This document shows, piece after piece, positions 44,898 through 54,619 of a stretch of DNA of 64,000 bases. Every line of letters starts with the position of its first letter. The stretch's first letter is position 1. The position numbers were made by a program, and so were the translations under genes. The stretch covers positions 1,303,296-1,367,295 of the forward strand of contig NZ_KI543236.1 of assembly GCF_000496835.1 (NCBI RefSeq). The letters run 5' to 3'. Source of the stretch: Thalassobacillus devorans MSP14. GTDB lineage: Bacteria; Bacillota; Bacilli; Bacillales; Halobacillaceae. The notes below the pieces were generated by a model. It was not told the origin of the DNA. It saw only the letters and a program-made list of their open reading frames with translations, and ran no database searches.

Positions 44898-45462
44898 ATT
44901 TATCTGTTATTTCGGCCAATTCCTGCTTTACTTTTTGCAACAGCTTGGCTACCCGCTTGAATGTCTGCTTATCCCCATTATCCAGTGCTTCATCTATTTC
45001 CCGTTCTAATTGTTGTCTCTGATGTTCAAGCAAACTTATATCCAATAGCCGCCCTGCCAGTTTTTTATCCTTGGCTGTCAAATAGTGATTTAGCGGAACA
45101 TATGGATTTTCTTCCAAAACTGCAGCGTATCTGGCAGATTGATTAGCCTGATCAAAGTTCAACTCGATATATAGTGGGTCTTCCTGGTTAAGCCTGATGT
45201 CATGGAATGATTTTTCCGCATCCGTCGTCATTACTTTGTCTTTATAGAATCGGAACGGAGGAGCTTTCACGCCTTGAGCGCTGATAAGAATCCCTCTTGG
45301 GCAAAACTCGACTTCATCGACAAAATGGGCATGCTGCAGAATCGCTTCGTGGTTGATCAAATAATTCAAAATCCAGACACTTTCTCTTTTTTTCAATTGG
45401 TAATGATTTAGAAACCACCGGACAAAATCTTTTTTATCTTGAACGGATATAGGTGTTTCCAT
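44896..45462 (-). CDS. ypiB: YpiB/ReoY family protein (UPF0302)
   Basis: A 188-residue protein with the UPF0302 N-terminus (KKDFVRWFLNHYQLKKRES) and the region FCPRGILISAQGVKAPPFRF. In Listeria the homologue ReoY, together with ReoM and the kinase PrkA, promotes ClpCP degradation of MurA and so controls peptidoglycan synthesis. The same role is inferred here. The start has GGGAGGGG. It follows the TPR gene ypiA by 22 bases, as in B. subtilis. Confidence 0.88.
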   Translation of the reverse strand: METPISVQDKKDFVRWFLNHYQLKKRESVWILNYLINHEAILQHAHFVDEVEFCPRGILISAQGVKAPPFRFYKDKVMTTDAEKSFHDIRLNQEDPLYIELNFDQANQSARYAAVLEENPYVPLNHYLTAKDKKLAGRLLDISLLEHQRQQLEREIDEALDNGDKQTFKRVAKLLQKVKQELAEITDK

Positions 45463-45483
45463 TTACACCCCTCCCACATCGTA

Positions 45484-46752
45484 TTACGTGATACCATCTT
45501 CACGATTCTCCAAACGATGAACGAAATCCTCTATGTCACTGTCAGTAGGTTCAATTGTCAAATACTCCCTGAATATACGGCCGGCTTCTTGCATCCTCCC
45601 TTCTTCGACTAAAAAATAGCCATATTCTTTCAAAAATGCACTATCTTCTTTAAAGGAATTATATGCGGCTTCATAATGTTTTATAGCATCAGAATATTGT
45701 TCTTCAATCTCATAGGCTTTTGCAAGTTCCCAGTTATAATTCGGATCAACTTCCCCAAGGTCCAGCAAATGCTCTAAAAGATCGATGATAGCTTCATAAT
45801 CATCATCTTTTTTATAATTCTCGATTAAGAATAAAATCGCTTCCTTATAACCCGGGTCTAAACTGACGGCTTCTTTCATGGATTGATAAGCTTCTTCTTT
45901 CTTTCCTTGTCTATGGGCAAGCGTGCCAGCCAAGTGATAAAGCTCTTTATTGAATTCATCTTTTGCAAGACCGCTTTGTGTCATCTGATAAGCTTCTTCT
46001 ATCATCCCTTCACTTTCATATGCCTGAGCAAGTAAAGGATAGGCAGATTGATAGTAAGGGTCTCTATCCACAAGATCTTCCCATACCTTAATAGCTATAT
46101 CATTACGGTTTGCCTGAAAAGCGACAAATCCATACCTGAATTTGACATCAGCATTTTCTTCCTCGACTTTTTGAAAATGAGCAAGTGATTGTTCAAAATC
46201 TCCAGTCGCCGCATAGGCTTCCGCCAATCTTGCCGCTACCTCGACATCTCCAATGACAGGTTCGCGGTGAAAAGCATTCTCATAAAAAGGGATGCTTTTA
46301 TTGTATTCCCCATTAGAAAAGGAAAGTTCTCCTAATGCGAAATCAATGACCGCTTCATTCGGAGCCGCCTGTTTAGCTGCCAGCAGCTTTTGTTCGGCGA
46401 CTTCATATAATCCTTGCGATTGATATAGATCAGCAAGCTGCATCAATGAGGGCAGGTAATCTTCATCTTCCGGTCCGAATTGATTTAAGAGATCAATCGC
46501 TTCCTCATCTTCTTCCAAATCAATATGAATTTCTGACAACATAATCTTCAATTCATTTTCTTTTGGATAACGCTGACTTAATTCTTTGAGAATCATCTTT
46601 GCTTCTTCCAACATCCCCCATTGGATATACAACTCCGCGATGGTAAAACGCTCTTCTTCGTCTGCTTCCGGCAAATAGGATTGTAAGGTTTTTAATGCTT
46701 CATCAGTCCGGTTTGCTTCCATGAGCCGGACAGCTTCTTGTATTTCCTCCAT
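45484..46752 (-). CDS. ypiA: TPR-repeat protein YpiA
   Basis: A 422-residue cytoplasmic protein composed mainly of about ten tetratricopeptide repeats (for example AELYIQWGMLEEAKMILKEL; FALGELSFSNGEYNKSIPFY). Length matches B. subtilis YpiA (423). Reported in Listeria and Bacillus work on the ReoY pathway as linked to MurA turnover; here the ypiA-ypiB pair supports that. I chose the ATG at 46752, after AAAGGATG, as the upstream ATG would contain the ribosome-binding site. Confidence 0.88.
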   Translation of the reverse strand: MEEIQEAVRLMEANRTDEALKTLQSYLPEADEEERFTIAELYIQWGMLEEAKMILKELSQRYPKENELKIMLSEIHIDLEEDEEAIDLLNQFGPEDEDYLPSLMQLADLYQSQGLYEVAEQKLLAAKQAAPNEAVIDFALGELSFSNGEYNKSIPFYENAFHREPVIGDVEVAARLAEAYAATGDFEQSLAHFQKVEEENADVKFRYGFVAFQANRNDIAIKVWEDLVDRDPYYQSAYPLLAQAYESEGMIEEAYQMTQSGLAKDEFNKELYHLAGTLAHRQGKKEEAYQSMKEAVSLDPGYKEAILFLIENYKKDDDYEAIIDLLEHLLDLGEVDPNYNWELAKAYEIEEQYSDAIKHYEAAYNSFKEDSAFLKEYGYFLVEEGRMQEAGRIFREYLTIEPTDSDIEDFVHRLENREDGIT

Positions 46753-46770
46753 ATGGACATCCTTTCTCAT

Positions 46771-47646
46771 CTATACAAAATGCATTGGTATCGAAACTTT
46801 TCTGTGCATTCCTGTTACTTTTTCATTTAGGATTTGCTGATGTATCTGGATTACATTCCCATCCTTGATTGTAATATCAGGAACAGACCCATAGTAACTG
46901 ATTTCCGCAGGATCATCAATCAGTGTGTCTCCATTATGCAAATGCATATTGAAATCCGCTTGTCCCCCAGGTACCAATTCTCCTTTATAAGGATAAATAC
47001 CTGCTCTTCGAAGATTCTTACTGGTTAGTGGAAGGTCCGTAACAGGATCCTGCAAGGTAATCATATCACAATGCTCTACTATTTTATTCCACTCTGTATA
47101 TACTTTTGGATGATTCTCCTTTTGTGGAGAAACAAGGGGTGCAATGGGAGTCCTGGAGTAACTTTGAGCTTGAGCAAGCCATTCCCACGCAACCTCTTCA
47201 TATACTTTTTCATCCGTCCCTTCGAACAAAATGAAAGGAACTTTTTGCATACCGAAGAATCGGACCATAGCGGGTGTCAACAGGCGAGGTGCAACGACAG
47301 GAGTAATCATATAATCCAGAGGAAGTCCAGCAAGCATCCTGCAAAAAGATTCATATTTCTCCTTAAATAGATGAGAAGTTTTGATCGGCAGCTGTACGAT
47401 CAGTAACGTACAGCCTCTTTTCAGGTAATCAAAGCTGAGCGTCATTTTATCTGCAGAGGGATACAAAGGGGTTGCCACATCTACCATGACGTACCCTGGA
47501 GTAATGTGGAAAGCATCAACATTCAACTCCATCGGATGGGATGCAGCAAGGAACCTCCTTACAAAGCGGTCTTCTTCTACCAGTACTTCTTTATTCATCC
47601 ATTCATCTTTATGCCAAGTCCGTTGATAAAAATAGTAAGCTCCCAT
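46771..47646 (-). CDS. Unrecognised 291-residue protein
   Basis: A soluble protein without a signal peptide, starting MGAYYFYQRTWHKDEW. Recognisable patches are LDYMITPVVAPRLLTPAMVRFF, a central aromatic segment, and a C-terminal beta-rich end (NMHLHNGDTLIDDPAEISYY; PDITIKDGNVIQIH) faintly like amidohydrolase accessory sheets. I cannot name a family. GGAGGTGG before the ATG shows it is translated. It lies 18 bases ahead of ypiA, so it is probably co-transcribed with ypiA and ypiB. B. subtilis has no gene in this place. Confidence 0.6.
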   Translation of the reverse strand: MGAYYFYQRTWHKDEWMNKEVLVEEDRFVRRFLAASHPMELNVDAFHITPGYVMVDVATPLYPSADKMTLSFDYLKRGCTLLIVQLPIKTSHLFKEKYESFCRMLAGLPLDYMITPVVAPRLLTPAMVRFFGMQKVPFILFEGTDEKVYEEVAWEWLAQAQSYSRTPIAPLVSPQKENHPKVYTEWNKIVEHCDMITLQDPVTDLPLTSKNLRRAGIYPYKGELVPGGQADFNMHLHNGDTLIDDPAEISYYGSVPDITIKDGNVIQIHQQILNEKVTGMHRKVSIPMHFV

Positions 47647-47712
47647 ACTTGTCCACCTCCGACAGGCTTTCTATAAGGTATGAGAGCTTGACCAGTTGTA
47701 TGATAAACTATG

Positions 47713-49002
47713 TTATTTTTTCAATGATTCCAAGTGATCAAAAAATCCAGGATAGGATATATCAATACACTGTCCGTTAGTCAAGACCGTTTCCCCTTCA
47801 GCTACCAGTGAAGCAATGGAAATCATCATACCAATTCGATGATCCATATAAGAATCAGCCACAGTGCCCTTCAATGAGGTTTTCCCATGAATGATCAGAC
47901 CGTCCTCTTTTTCTTCAACCTCGGCTCCAAAACTGGTGAGTACTTGTGCTACAGCGGCTATCCTGTCTGTCTCTTTGACGCGTAATTCACCCGCATCCCC
48001 AATGATTGTCTTACCCCTGGCCTGAGTTGCTATCAATGCAAGGATCGGCAGCTCATCAATCAAAGAAGGGATGAGTTCCCCTTCAATATGAGCACCTGAC
48101 AGGACTTTGTATTTTATTTCCACATTTCCTACTGGTTCTCCTCCTATTCTTCTCGTTTCTTTAACCAGAATATCTGCTCCCATCATTTCCAATGCCTCGA
48201 TTAAGCCAATTCTTGTAGGGTTTAACCCAACATCACGGACGATGATATGACTACCCGGGACAATGGCAGCAGCGGCCAGGAAAAAAGCAGCAGAGGAAAT
48301 ATCACCAGGCACAGTCAAATCAGCTGGAACTGGTTCTTGTCCTCCATGGATGATCACCTTCTTGCCTTCGATGGTCAAGTCAACCCCGAATTGAGGGAGC
48401 ATCTGCTCCGTATGATCTCTTGTTTTCACCTGTTCGATAATGGTGGTTTCACCTGAACTGAGCATACCTGCAAGCAATATGGCAGATTTCACCTGTGCGC
48501 TTTTTACTGGCATTTCATAAGTAATTCCCCGCAGGCTGGTGCCATGAATCGCAAGCGGAAGGTAGCTGCCTTCACTTCTTCCGTCTATTTTCGCTCCCAT
48601 TTGATGCAACGGAAGTATAACTCTATCCATCGGCCGTTTCGATAAGGAGGCATCGCCATGACAAGTGGTGAATAATGGCAGAGCAGCCAATACACCTGTG
48701 ACAAGGCGGGCAGTTGTACCGGAATTTCCAAAATAGACCGGGCGTTCCGCCTCTTTCAGAGAAGCTATCCCTTCACTTGTTATAACCAGGTCTGTATCTG
48801 ATTGTTCAATCTTCACACCTAATTCACGAAAAACCTGAATGGTTCGCATACAATCCTCACCTGCTAAAAAATTAGAAACATGGGAGGTCCCTTTGGCTAG
48901 TGATGAAAAAATCACTGCACGATGGGAAATTGATTTGTCTCCAGGTACTGTCAATTCCATAGCAATTGCATGGTCAATAGGCGACAATGTCATTTCATTC
49001 AC
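47713..49002 (-). CDS. aroA: 3-phosphoshikimate 1-carboxyvinyltransferase (EPSP synthase)
   Basis: A 429-residue shikimate-pathway enzyme joining phosphoenolpyruvate to shikimate 3-phosphate. Visible are ELTVPGDKSISHRAVIF, NSGTTARLVTGVL, PVKSAQVKSAILLAG, LPILALIA and VKETDRIAA. It is of class II type by the DKSISHR and GNSGTT segments. The start is GTG with AGGAGG eight bases upstream. B. subtilis calls this gene aroE; it closes the aroC-aroB-aroH-hisC-tyrA-aroA run. Confidence 0.95.
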   Translation of the reverse strand: MNEMTLSPIDHAIAMELTVPGDKSISHRAVIFSSLAKGTSHVSNFLAGEDCMRTIQVFRELGVKIEQSDTDLVITSEGIASLKEAERPVYFGNSGTTARLVTGVLAALPLFTTCHGDASLSKRPMDRVILPLHQMGAKIDGRSEGSYLPLAIHGTSLRGITYEMPVKSAQVKSAILLAGMLSSGETTIIEQVKTRDHTEQMLPQFGVDLTIEGKKVIIHGGQEPVPADLTVPGDISSAAFFLAAAAIVPGSHIIVRDVGLNPTRIGLIEALEMMGADILVKETRRIGGEPVGNVEIKYKVLSGAHIEGELIPSLIDELPILALIATQARGKTIIGDAGELRVKETDRIAAVAQVLTSFGAEVEEKEDGLIIHGKTSLKGTVADSYMDHRIGMMISIASLVAEGETVLTNGQCIDISYPGFFDHLESLKK

Positions 49003-49014
49003 GGCTATTTCCTC

Positions 49015-50115
49015 CTAATCTTCGATCGTAACCTCATAATTGTGGTCTTCCAGTACTCGTTTACTTTCTTTTTGTTCTTTACTGCTTTGAAAGCTTATTC
49101 GCAGTACTCCGGTTATCCCTTCCCGTACTTCAAGTATTTCTATATTTTTGATAGATATCTCTTTGTCAGCCAGGTGTCCGATGACATGCAATAGCGCTCC
49201 GGGCTGGTCATGAATATCCACATAGATATCATAAAAAGATGGGATGGCTCCACGCTTCTTAACCGGCAACCCATCTCGATATTGTTTTGCTTGCATTAAA
49301 TATTCTTCTGTCGCTTTCCCATTGCTCTCACTTAACAAAGATTTTACCTGCTCCATTTCTCTAATCCAGTCTTCCAGCATGGAAATCAATATCGGCCTGT
49401 TCTGCAAAAAGATATCTTTCCATAGTCCAGGATTACTGGATGCTATCCTTGTAATATCACGGAAACCTCCTGCAGCGAGATCTTCCAGGTAAGGATGGGT
49501 CTCCTGCCAGTTACGTGCCTGATGGACGAGAGAGGAAGCAATCAGGTGGGGAAAATGGGAGATGACTGCTGTCATCTCGTCGTGCTCCTCTGTAGAAAAA
49601 ATTAAAAATCTGGCCCCGGTAGGTGCTAATACTTCCTTCAGCTTGTCTACATCTTCCATTATCGCATTCTCAGAAGGAGTGAGTACATAAATGGCGTTTT
49701 CGAACAAGTGAGCTTTGGCTGCCTGTATCCCCTGTTTATGGGACCCCGCCATCGGATGCCCACCAATGAAGACGAGAGATCTATTCGTAATCTCTGCAGA
49801 CTGTTTCATTACATTCCCTTTCACGGATGAAACATCAGAGACCAGTAATTTATCCTTCAAATCCATGTCATTCAACAGCCTGATGTACTGTAATGTAATG
49901 GGAATCGGAGTAGCAAGAATCAGGATATCAGCCCGAGCGACACCAGTAATGAAATCCGTACAAATTTCATCGACAGCCCCGTTTTCCAACGCTATTCTAT
50001 TCGTTTCTTCATGTGTATCATACCCTATGACATGAAATTGCCGGCGGGACCTGATACTCATGGCCAATGATCCGCCAATCAAACCAAGTCCCGCTACCAT
50101 TACTTTCTCTTTCAC
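49015..50115 (-). CDS. tyrA: Prephenate dehydrogenase
   Basis: A 366-residue enzyme converting prephenate to 4-hydroxyphenylpyruvate in tyrosine synthesis. The nucleotide site is AGLGLIGGSLAMSI, the catalytic His is in MTAVISHFPHLIA, and a C-terminal ACT domain (residues about 295-366; IYVDIHDQPGALLHVIGHLA) probably binds tyrosine for feedback. The start is GTG overlapping the hisC stop by four bases. Confidence 0.94.
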   Translation of the reverse strand: MKEKVMVAGLGLIGGSLAMSIRSRRQFHVIGYDTHEETNRIALENGAVDEICTDFITGVARADILILATPIPITLQYIRLLNDMDLKDKLLVSDVSSVKGNVMKQSAEITNRSLVFIGGHPMAGSHKQGIQAAKAHLFENAIYVLTPSENAIMEDVDKLKEVLAPTGARFLIFSTEEHDEMTAVISHFPHLIASSLVHQARNWQETHPYLEDLAAGGFRDITRIASSNPGLWKDIFLQNRPILISMLEDWIREMEQVKSLLSESNGKATEEYLMQAKQYRDGLPVKKRGAIPSFYDIYVDIHDQPGALLHVIGHLADKEISIKNIEILEVREGITGVLRISFQSSKEQKESKRVLEDHNYEVTIED

Positions 50116-51218
50116 TTTTTCACACCTGTTTTACTAGCAGATAAGAACTGACTGATCTCCTGTTGGATTTGCTCCATTACTTCCTTACTGCCAATCGTTA
50201 ATCGGATACTGTTCGATATCCCGAGTGCTTCACCGGAACGAACAATGAATCCCTTGCTTAGTAAGTGCTCAAACAATTCGTCCCCACTTACAGGAAGATT
50301 GATCAATAAAAAGTTCGCCTGTGAATCAAAATAGCCTAATTCGTGTTCATCACAGAAATCCATCATCGCTTTTCGATTATCTTTGTTGCGTGACACTGAC
50401 TCATTCAAAAACTTCTTATCTTCTAAAGCGATGATCGCTGCAGCTTGCGCGATTGTAGAAGTATTAAAAGGCTCACGTGCCGGGTCAAGCTGATGTATAA
50501 CCTCTGTACGGGCTATACCATAACCAATTCTCAAACCGGCCAATCCATAAGCTTTTGAGAATGTACGTAAAGCGATGAGGTTTGGATATTCCTCTAACCC
50601 TGCTACCGCATCATAATTATCCGAAGCGTCCATGTACTCATAGTAAGCTTCATCAATCACTACCAGGACATCATCGGGGCAACGTTCCAGAAATCTTTCC
50701 ATATCAGGAGCTGAAATGTGTGAGCCTGTCGGGTTATTAGGGGTACACAGCCATACGACTCGGGTTTGGTCGTCTATGGCTTCCAGCATGCGATCTAAAT
50801 CATGATATCCATCAATTACTGGCACCTCCCGAATTTCAGCCCCTTCTATCAAAGCATTATGTTTATATTGAGGAAAAGTAGGCGTAGCCATTACTGTATT
50901 GGTTCCTGGCTCTAAATACGTACGGCTAATAATCTGAACGATTTCATCGGAGCCATTTCCAAATATCAGTTGTGTTTCCTTTACCTTCAGCTTATCACTC
51001 AAAATTCTTCTCAGCTCTGCCGCATATCCATCCGGGTATTTTTCTAAACCTGCTATCAAACCAGGCAACTCCTTTTTCACCTGAGGAGAAAAACCAAATG
51101 GGTTTTCATTGGAAGCTAACTTGACGATTTCTGTTAACCCATATTCTTTTTTAACCTCTTCAATTTGTTTGCCAGGTTTATACGGCTGCATTGTTTTTAA
51201 AATTTCTTTTGCTTTCAT
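50112..51218 (-). CDS. hisC: Histidinol-phosphate aminotransferase
   Basis: A 368-residue PLP aminotransferase. KLASNENPFGFSP, CTPNNPTGSHI, VVIDEAYYEYMD and the lysine motif RTFSKAYGLAGLRIGY are present. In B. subtilis it also transaminates phenylpyruvate and hydroxyphenylpyruvate, explaining its place in the aromatic operon. It overlaps aroH and tyrA by four bases each. In B. subtilis the six trp genes lie between aroH and hisC; they are absent here. Confidence 0.95.
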   Translation of the reverse strand: MKAKEILKTMQPYKPGKQIEEVKKEYGLTEIVKLASNENPFGFSPQVKKELPGLIAGLEKYPDGYAAELRRILSDKLKVKETQLIFGNGSDEIVQIISRTYLEPGTNTVMATPTFPQYKHNALIEGAEIREVPVIDGYHDLDRMLEAIDDQTRVVWLCTPNNPTGSHISAPDMERFLERCPDDVLVVIDEAYYEYMDASDNYDAVAGLEEYPNLIALRTFSKAYGLAGLRIGYGIARTEVIHQLDPAREPFNTSTIAQAAAIIALEDKKFLNESVSRNKDNRKAMMDFCDEHELGYFDSQANFLLINLPVSGDELFEHLLSKGFIVRSGEALGISNSIRLTIGSKEVMEQIQQEISQFLSASKTGVKK

Positions 51219-51595
51219 CCCAATTCTCCTTTCGACTCTTGCAGATCAGGACGTAATTTTTTCGCCCCGTAATGATAAATATGTTCCACTTGATCTTGAT
51301 CGCGCTCCGTAAGGACAGTTACCATAACCCTGATGCATTTAGGAAGCGCTTCTGGCACTTCAATTTCCCTCATACACATCACAGGTACAAAGGTCCACCC
51401 CTCGATTTGACGAAGCGATTTTGCCGGAAAAGCCTGGTTCAAATCGCCTGTTGCTGAAAATAAAACCGAAACGACATCTTCTGCATTTATATCGTTCGCA
51501 TCAATCAAATCAATCATCATTTCATGGGCACGCTCAATTATTTCTTCTTTATCATTGTTATCTACTGTGGTCGCTCCTCTGATCCCCCTGATCAT
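51215..51595 (-). CDS. aroH: Chorismate mutase, AroH type
   Basis: A 126-residue monofunctional chorismate mutase of the trimeric AroH fold. MIRGIRGATTVDNNDKEEI, FSATGDLNQAFPAKS and VMCMREIEVP match B. subtilis AroH, with the catalytic Arg in IRGIRGAT and in CMREI. It forms prephenate for tyrA. The ATG overlaps the aroB stop. Confidence 0.95.
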   Translation of the reverse strand: MIRGIRGATTVDNNDKEEIIERAHEMMIDLIDANDINAEDVVSVLFSATGDLNQAFPAKSLRQIEGWTFVPVMCMREIEVPEALPKCIRVMVTVLTERDQDQVEHIYHYGAKKLRPDLQESKGELG

Positions 51596-52671
51596 CAGCT
51601 CATCACCTCTTCTTGGAAATGAATTAACATATCGGTCAGTTCCTGCTCTTGCAACTCCATCATGGCTGGTTCTCCAAGCTGTTGTAATAACACCATATTC
51701 ACAATTCCCGCCGATGATTTTTTATCTTTTTTCATGCGAGCTACCAAACGGTTGGAATGTAAAGATTGCAAAGCATCAAGCGGGTATCCTTGCCGTTCGA
51801 GCCAGTTATACAACTCCATAAACGGTAAATTTGCACCCAATTTTTCTTTACTTACATACATCGCAAACAATAAACCGATGGCCACTGCTTCGCCATGGGT
51901 CAAACTTCCGTAACCCGATTCTGCTTCTATAGCATGGCCAAGAGTATGGCCTAAATTCAAATATTTTCTTATGCCCTTTTCCTTCTCATCCTGCTCTACA
52001 ATTGCAGATTTGATTGCTATTCCCTGCAGGAGATGATCTACTAACACCTCTTCTTTGATATCGCTGGTAAGTGGCCGCGATATTACATCTTTAAATAATT
52101 CCGGATTATCCAAACAGCCATGTTTGACTATTTCTGCATATCCCGAGCGTATTTCGTGAAATGGTAACGTCCGCAGTGTCTCGATGTCATACAGGACCTG
52201 TGTTGGACTATAGAAACAGCCTATCAAATTTTTCCCTTGCGTATGATTAATGGCAACCTTGCCACCGACACTGCTGTCATGGGCAAGTATCGTAGTAGGT
52301 ACCTGGATATAATCAATACCACGCATATAAGTGGCAGCAACAAACCCTGCCAAGTCTCCAACTACTCCGCCCCCCAGTGCGATCACCAGGGAATTGCGAT
52401 CCAGACCATTTTCAATACATGCTGTCAGTAATTCTTCGTACTGACTCATACATTTGGATTGTTCACCCGCTGGAAAAATGGCTGTATCTACCTTCGTGGA
52501 AGAGAAAGACTGTTTGATATCTTCCAGATATAGTGGAGCTACTTCACTGTCTGTGATAATGAGGACATGTGGGTAACTGCCTTCGATAAGACTGCCGATC
52601 GAATGGCGCAGTCCACTGCCAATTTGAACTTTATATAGGTGATTGCTGGCCTGAATTGATAATTGCTTCAT
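51595..52671 (-). CDS. aroB: 3-dehydroquinate synthase
   Basis: A 358-residue NAD- and zinc-dependent cyclase, second step of the shikimate pathway. Visible are ALGGGVVGDLAGFVAATYMRG (NAD binding), DSSVGGKVAINH, and the zinc histidines in NLGHTLGHAIE and SLTHGEAVAIG. It follows aroC by one base and overlaps aroH. Confidence 0.96.
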   Translation of the reverse strand: MKQLSIQASNHLYKVQIGSGLRHSIGSLIEGSYPHVLIITDSEVAPLYLEDIKQSFSSTKVDTAIFPAGEQSKCMSQYEELLTACIENGLDRNSLVIALGGGVVGDLAGFVAATYMRGIDYIQVPTTILAHDSSVGGKVAINHTQGKNLIGCFYSPTQVLYDIETLRTLPFHEIRSGYAEIVKHGCLDNPELFKDVISRPLTSDIKEEVLVDHLLQGIAIKSAIVEQDEKEKGIRKYLNLGHTLGHAIEAESGYGSLTHGEAVAIGLLFAMYVSKEKLGANLPFMELYNWLERQGYPLDALQSLHSNRLVARMKKDKKSSAGIVNMVLLQQLGEPAMMELQEQELTDMLIHFQEEVMS

Positions 52672-52672
52672 C

Positions 52673-53839
52673 TTAAAATCTCCTTACCTCTTCCCTGTAA
52701 GCATCCACTGCTTGTTTCATACGAGGGAAGTAATCCCCTGGAAACTGTTCCATCATGGCACGTGCAAGTTCAAACGCTACTACATGTTCCATCACTACAC
52801 CAGCCGCCGGCACAGCGCAGGAGTCGGATCGTTCTATACTGGCAGCAAAAGGCTCCTTCGTCTCAATATCGACACTCTGAAGTGGTTTATATAAAGTAGG
52901 GATCGGCTTCATTACTCCCTTCACCACCAACGGCATACCAGTTGTCATGCCACCTTCGAATCCTCCAAGACGATTTGTCTTCCGGTAATAACCTTGTGAT
53001 TCTTCCCAGGCAATTTCATCATGAACCTCGCTGCCATTTCGTCTTGCTGCTTCAAAACCGATACCGAACTCTACGCCTTTGAAAGCATTGATGCTTACGA
53101 CACTGCCAGCGATACGACTGTCGAGTTTACGGTCATATTGCACATAAGAACCGACGCCAGGAGGCATACCTTCAACATATACCTCTACTACTCCGCCAAT
53201 GGAATCCCCTTCTTTTTTCGCCTGATCAATCGCTTCCATCATTTCTTTTTCTGCTTTTTTATCTAACGTCCTTACCGGAGAGGATTCCGCTAAATCTACT
53301 CGTTTTTTCAAGGACATCGATTCATCAAAGCTGCTGACGATACCTGCTATTTCACGAACATAGGCACCTACGCTGATTCCCAGTTCCTGAAGTAATACTT
53401 TCGCAACAGCTCCAGCAGCTACCCGGGCAGCTGTTTCACGCGCGGATGAACGTTCCAGTACATTACGCAGGTCTCTGTGACCATATTTCATTCCGCCATT
53501 CAGATCGGCGTGGCCTGGCCTTGGCCGGGATATTGTCCTGCGGACTTCTTCATCTTCCGGAATAGGCTCTTCCCCCATTATATTTCTCCAATGTTTGAAA
53601 TCATCATTGTTGATGACAAGCGAAATAGGTGAGCCCAGAGTATAGCCATGCCGGACCCCTGCAGTTATTTCTACCAGATCTTTTTCAATCTGCATGCGAC
53701 GACCACGACCGTAGCCTCCCTGACGCCTTAGCAGGGATTCGTTTATTTGTTCATTCAATAATGGTAAATGAGAAGGAATTCCTTCAATAATTGTAGTGAG
53801 TTGTTTTCCGTGTGATTCTCCAGCAGTTAAATAGCGCAT
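52673..53839 (-). CDS. aroC: Chorismate synthase
   Basis: A 388-residue FMN-dependent enzyme, last common step of the shikimate pathway. [59 protein letters not shown] and [11 protein letters not shown] are all family motifs. First gene of the aromatic run; GGAGGG precedes the ATG. Called aroF in B. subtilis. No cheR lies between it and ndk. Confidence 0.96.
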   Translation of the reverse strand: MRYLTAGESHGKQLTTIIEGIPSHLPLLNEQINESLLRRQGGYGRGRRMQIEKDLVEITAGVRHGYTLGSPISLVINNDDFKHWRNIMGEEPIPEDEEVRRTISRPRPGHADLNGGMKYGHRDLRNVLERSSARETAARVAAGAVAKVLLQELGISVGAYVREIAGIVSSFDESMSLKKRVDLAESSPVRTLDKKAEKEMMEAIDQAKKEGDSIGGVVEVYVEGMPPGVGSYVQYDRKLDSRIAGSVVSINAFKGVEFGIGFEAARRNGSEVHDEIAWEESQGYYRKTNRLGGFEGGMTTGMPLVVKGVMKPIPTLYKPLQSVDIETKEPFAASIERSDSCAVPAAGVVMEHVVAFELARAMMEQFPGDYFPRMKQAVDAYREEVRRF

Positions 53840-53967
53840 GGTGGACGTCCCTCCATAGTATAAATTTTATGTTCTACTATATCATATCTTATCAAGCTTG
53901 TGTGCATTAAATTTTTTAATAGGTTAAAACATAAAAGCGTCAAAGCATTAAATGGTTGTCATAGAGT

Positions 53968-53998
53968 TAAAAATCCCGGTACATTTTTGTACCGGGAC
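53968..53998 (-). terminator. Distal ndk terminator
   Basis: TCCCGGTACA and TGTACCGGGA perfect arms with a 4-base loop are followed on the minus strand by TTTTT. A second hairpin lies between it and ndk. Confidence 0.8.
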
Positions 53999-54035
53999 GG
54001 GTAATTCATTGGTGAAAGCCTCATCTTATAAAGGA

Positions 54036-54068
54036 AAAACCGCTCTCAAATCTAGAGAACGGTTTTTT
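54036..54068. terminator. Proximal ndk terminator
   Basis: AACCGTTCTCTAG and its near-complement GAGAGCGGTTTTT form a hairpin with T runs on both strands, ten bases past the ndk stop. Confidence 0.75.
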
Positions 54069-54078
54069 GATAAATAGA

Positions 54079-54525
54079 TTAATAAACCCAATTTTGATCA
54101 TTCTTATTGTACGATAACACTTGTTCTTCCTGGAAAAACAGTCCGATTTCGCGCTCAGCACTCTCTGGAGAATCAGACCCGTGAATGACGTTTTTACCAA
54201 CTGTAACACCGAAGTCACCGCGGATTGTGCCAGGAAGAGCTTCCTGCGGATTTGTCTTACCCATCATTTGACGTGCAGTGGCAATCACACTTTCACCTTC
54301 CCAAACCATTGCGAAAACTGGTCCGGAAGTGATGAAATCAACCAATTCCCCAAAGAAAGGCTTGTCTTTATGTTCGCCATAATGCTTTTCTGCAAGTTCC
54401 GTTGGAATATTCATCAATTTAGCTCCAGCAAGCTTGAAACCTTTATCCTCAAAACGGGACACGATTTCTCCTACCAGGTTACGTTGTACTCCATCCGGCT
54501 TAACCATTAAAAATGTTTTTTCCAT
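54079..54525 (-). CDS. ndk: Nucleoside diphosphate kinase
   Basis: A 148-residue enzyme equilibrating NTP pools. The phosphorylated His115 is in [12 protein letters not shown], and [13 protein letters not shown] and RGDFGV are family motifs. Length matches B. subtilis Ndk (148). The start has GAGGTGT. It has two terminators and is downstream of hepT, as in B. subtilis. Confidence 0.97.
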   Translation of the reverse strand: MEKTFLMVKPDGVQRNLVGEIVSRFEDKGFKLAGAKLMNIPTELAEKHYGEHKDKPFFGELVDFITSGPVFAMVWEGESVIATARQMMGKTNPQEALPGTIRGDFGVTVGKNVIHGSDSPESAEREIGLFFQEEQVLSYNKNDQNWVY

Positions 54526-54619
54526 AATAACACCTCATTAATTATGTATTTGTTTGTGTAAGCGCTTAAAAACAGTACCGAAGAAAATTCTAACAGATTC
54601 TCTCCCTGGTGGCAATCTG

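Noticed and set aside
53840-53930. TRAP-binding triplet repeats ahead of aroC
   Set aside because: No run of evenly spaced GAG or TAG triplets was seen on the minus strand.
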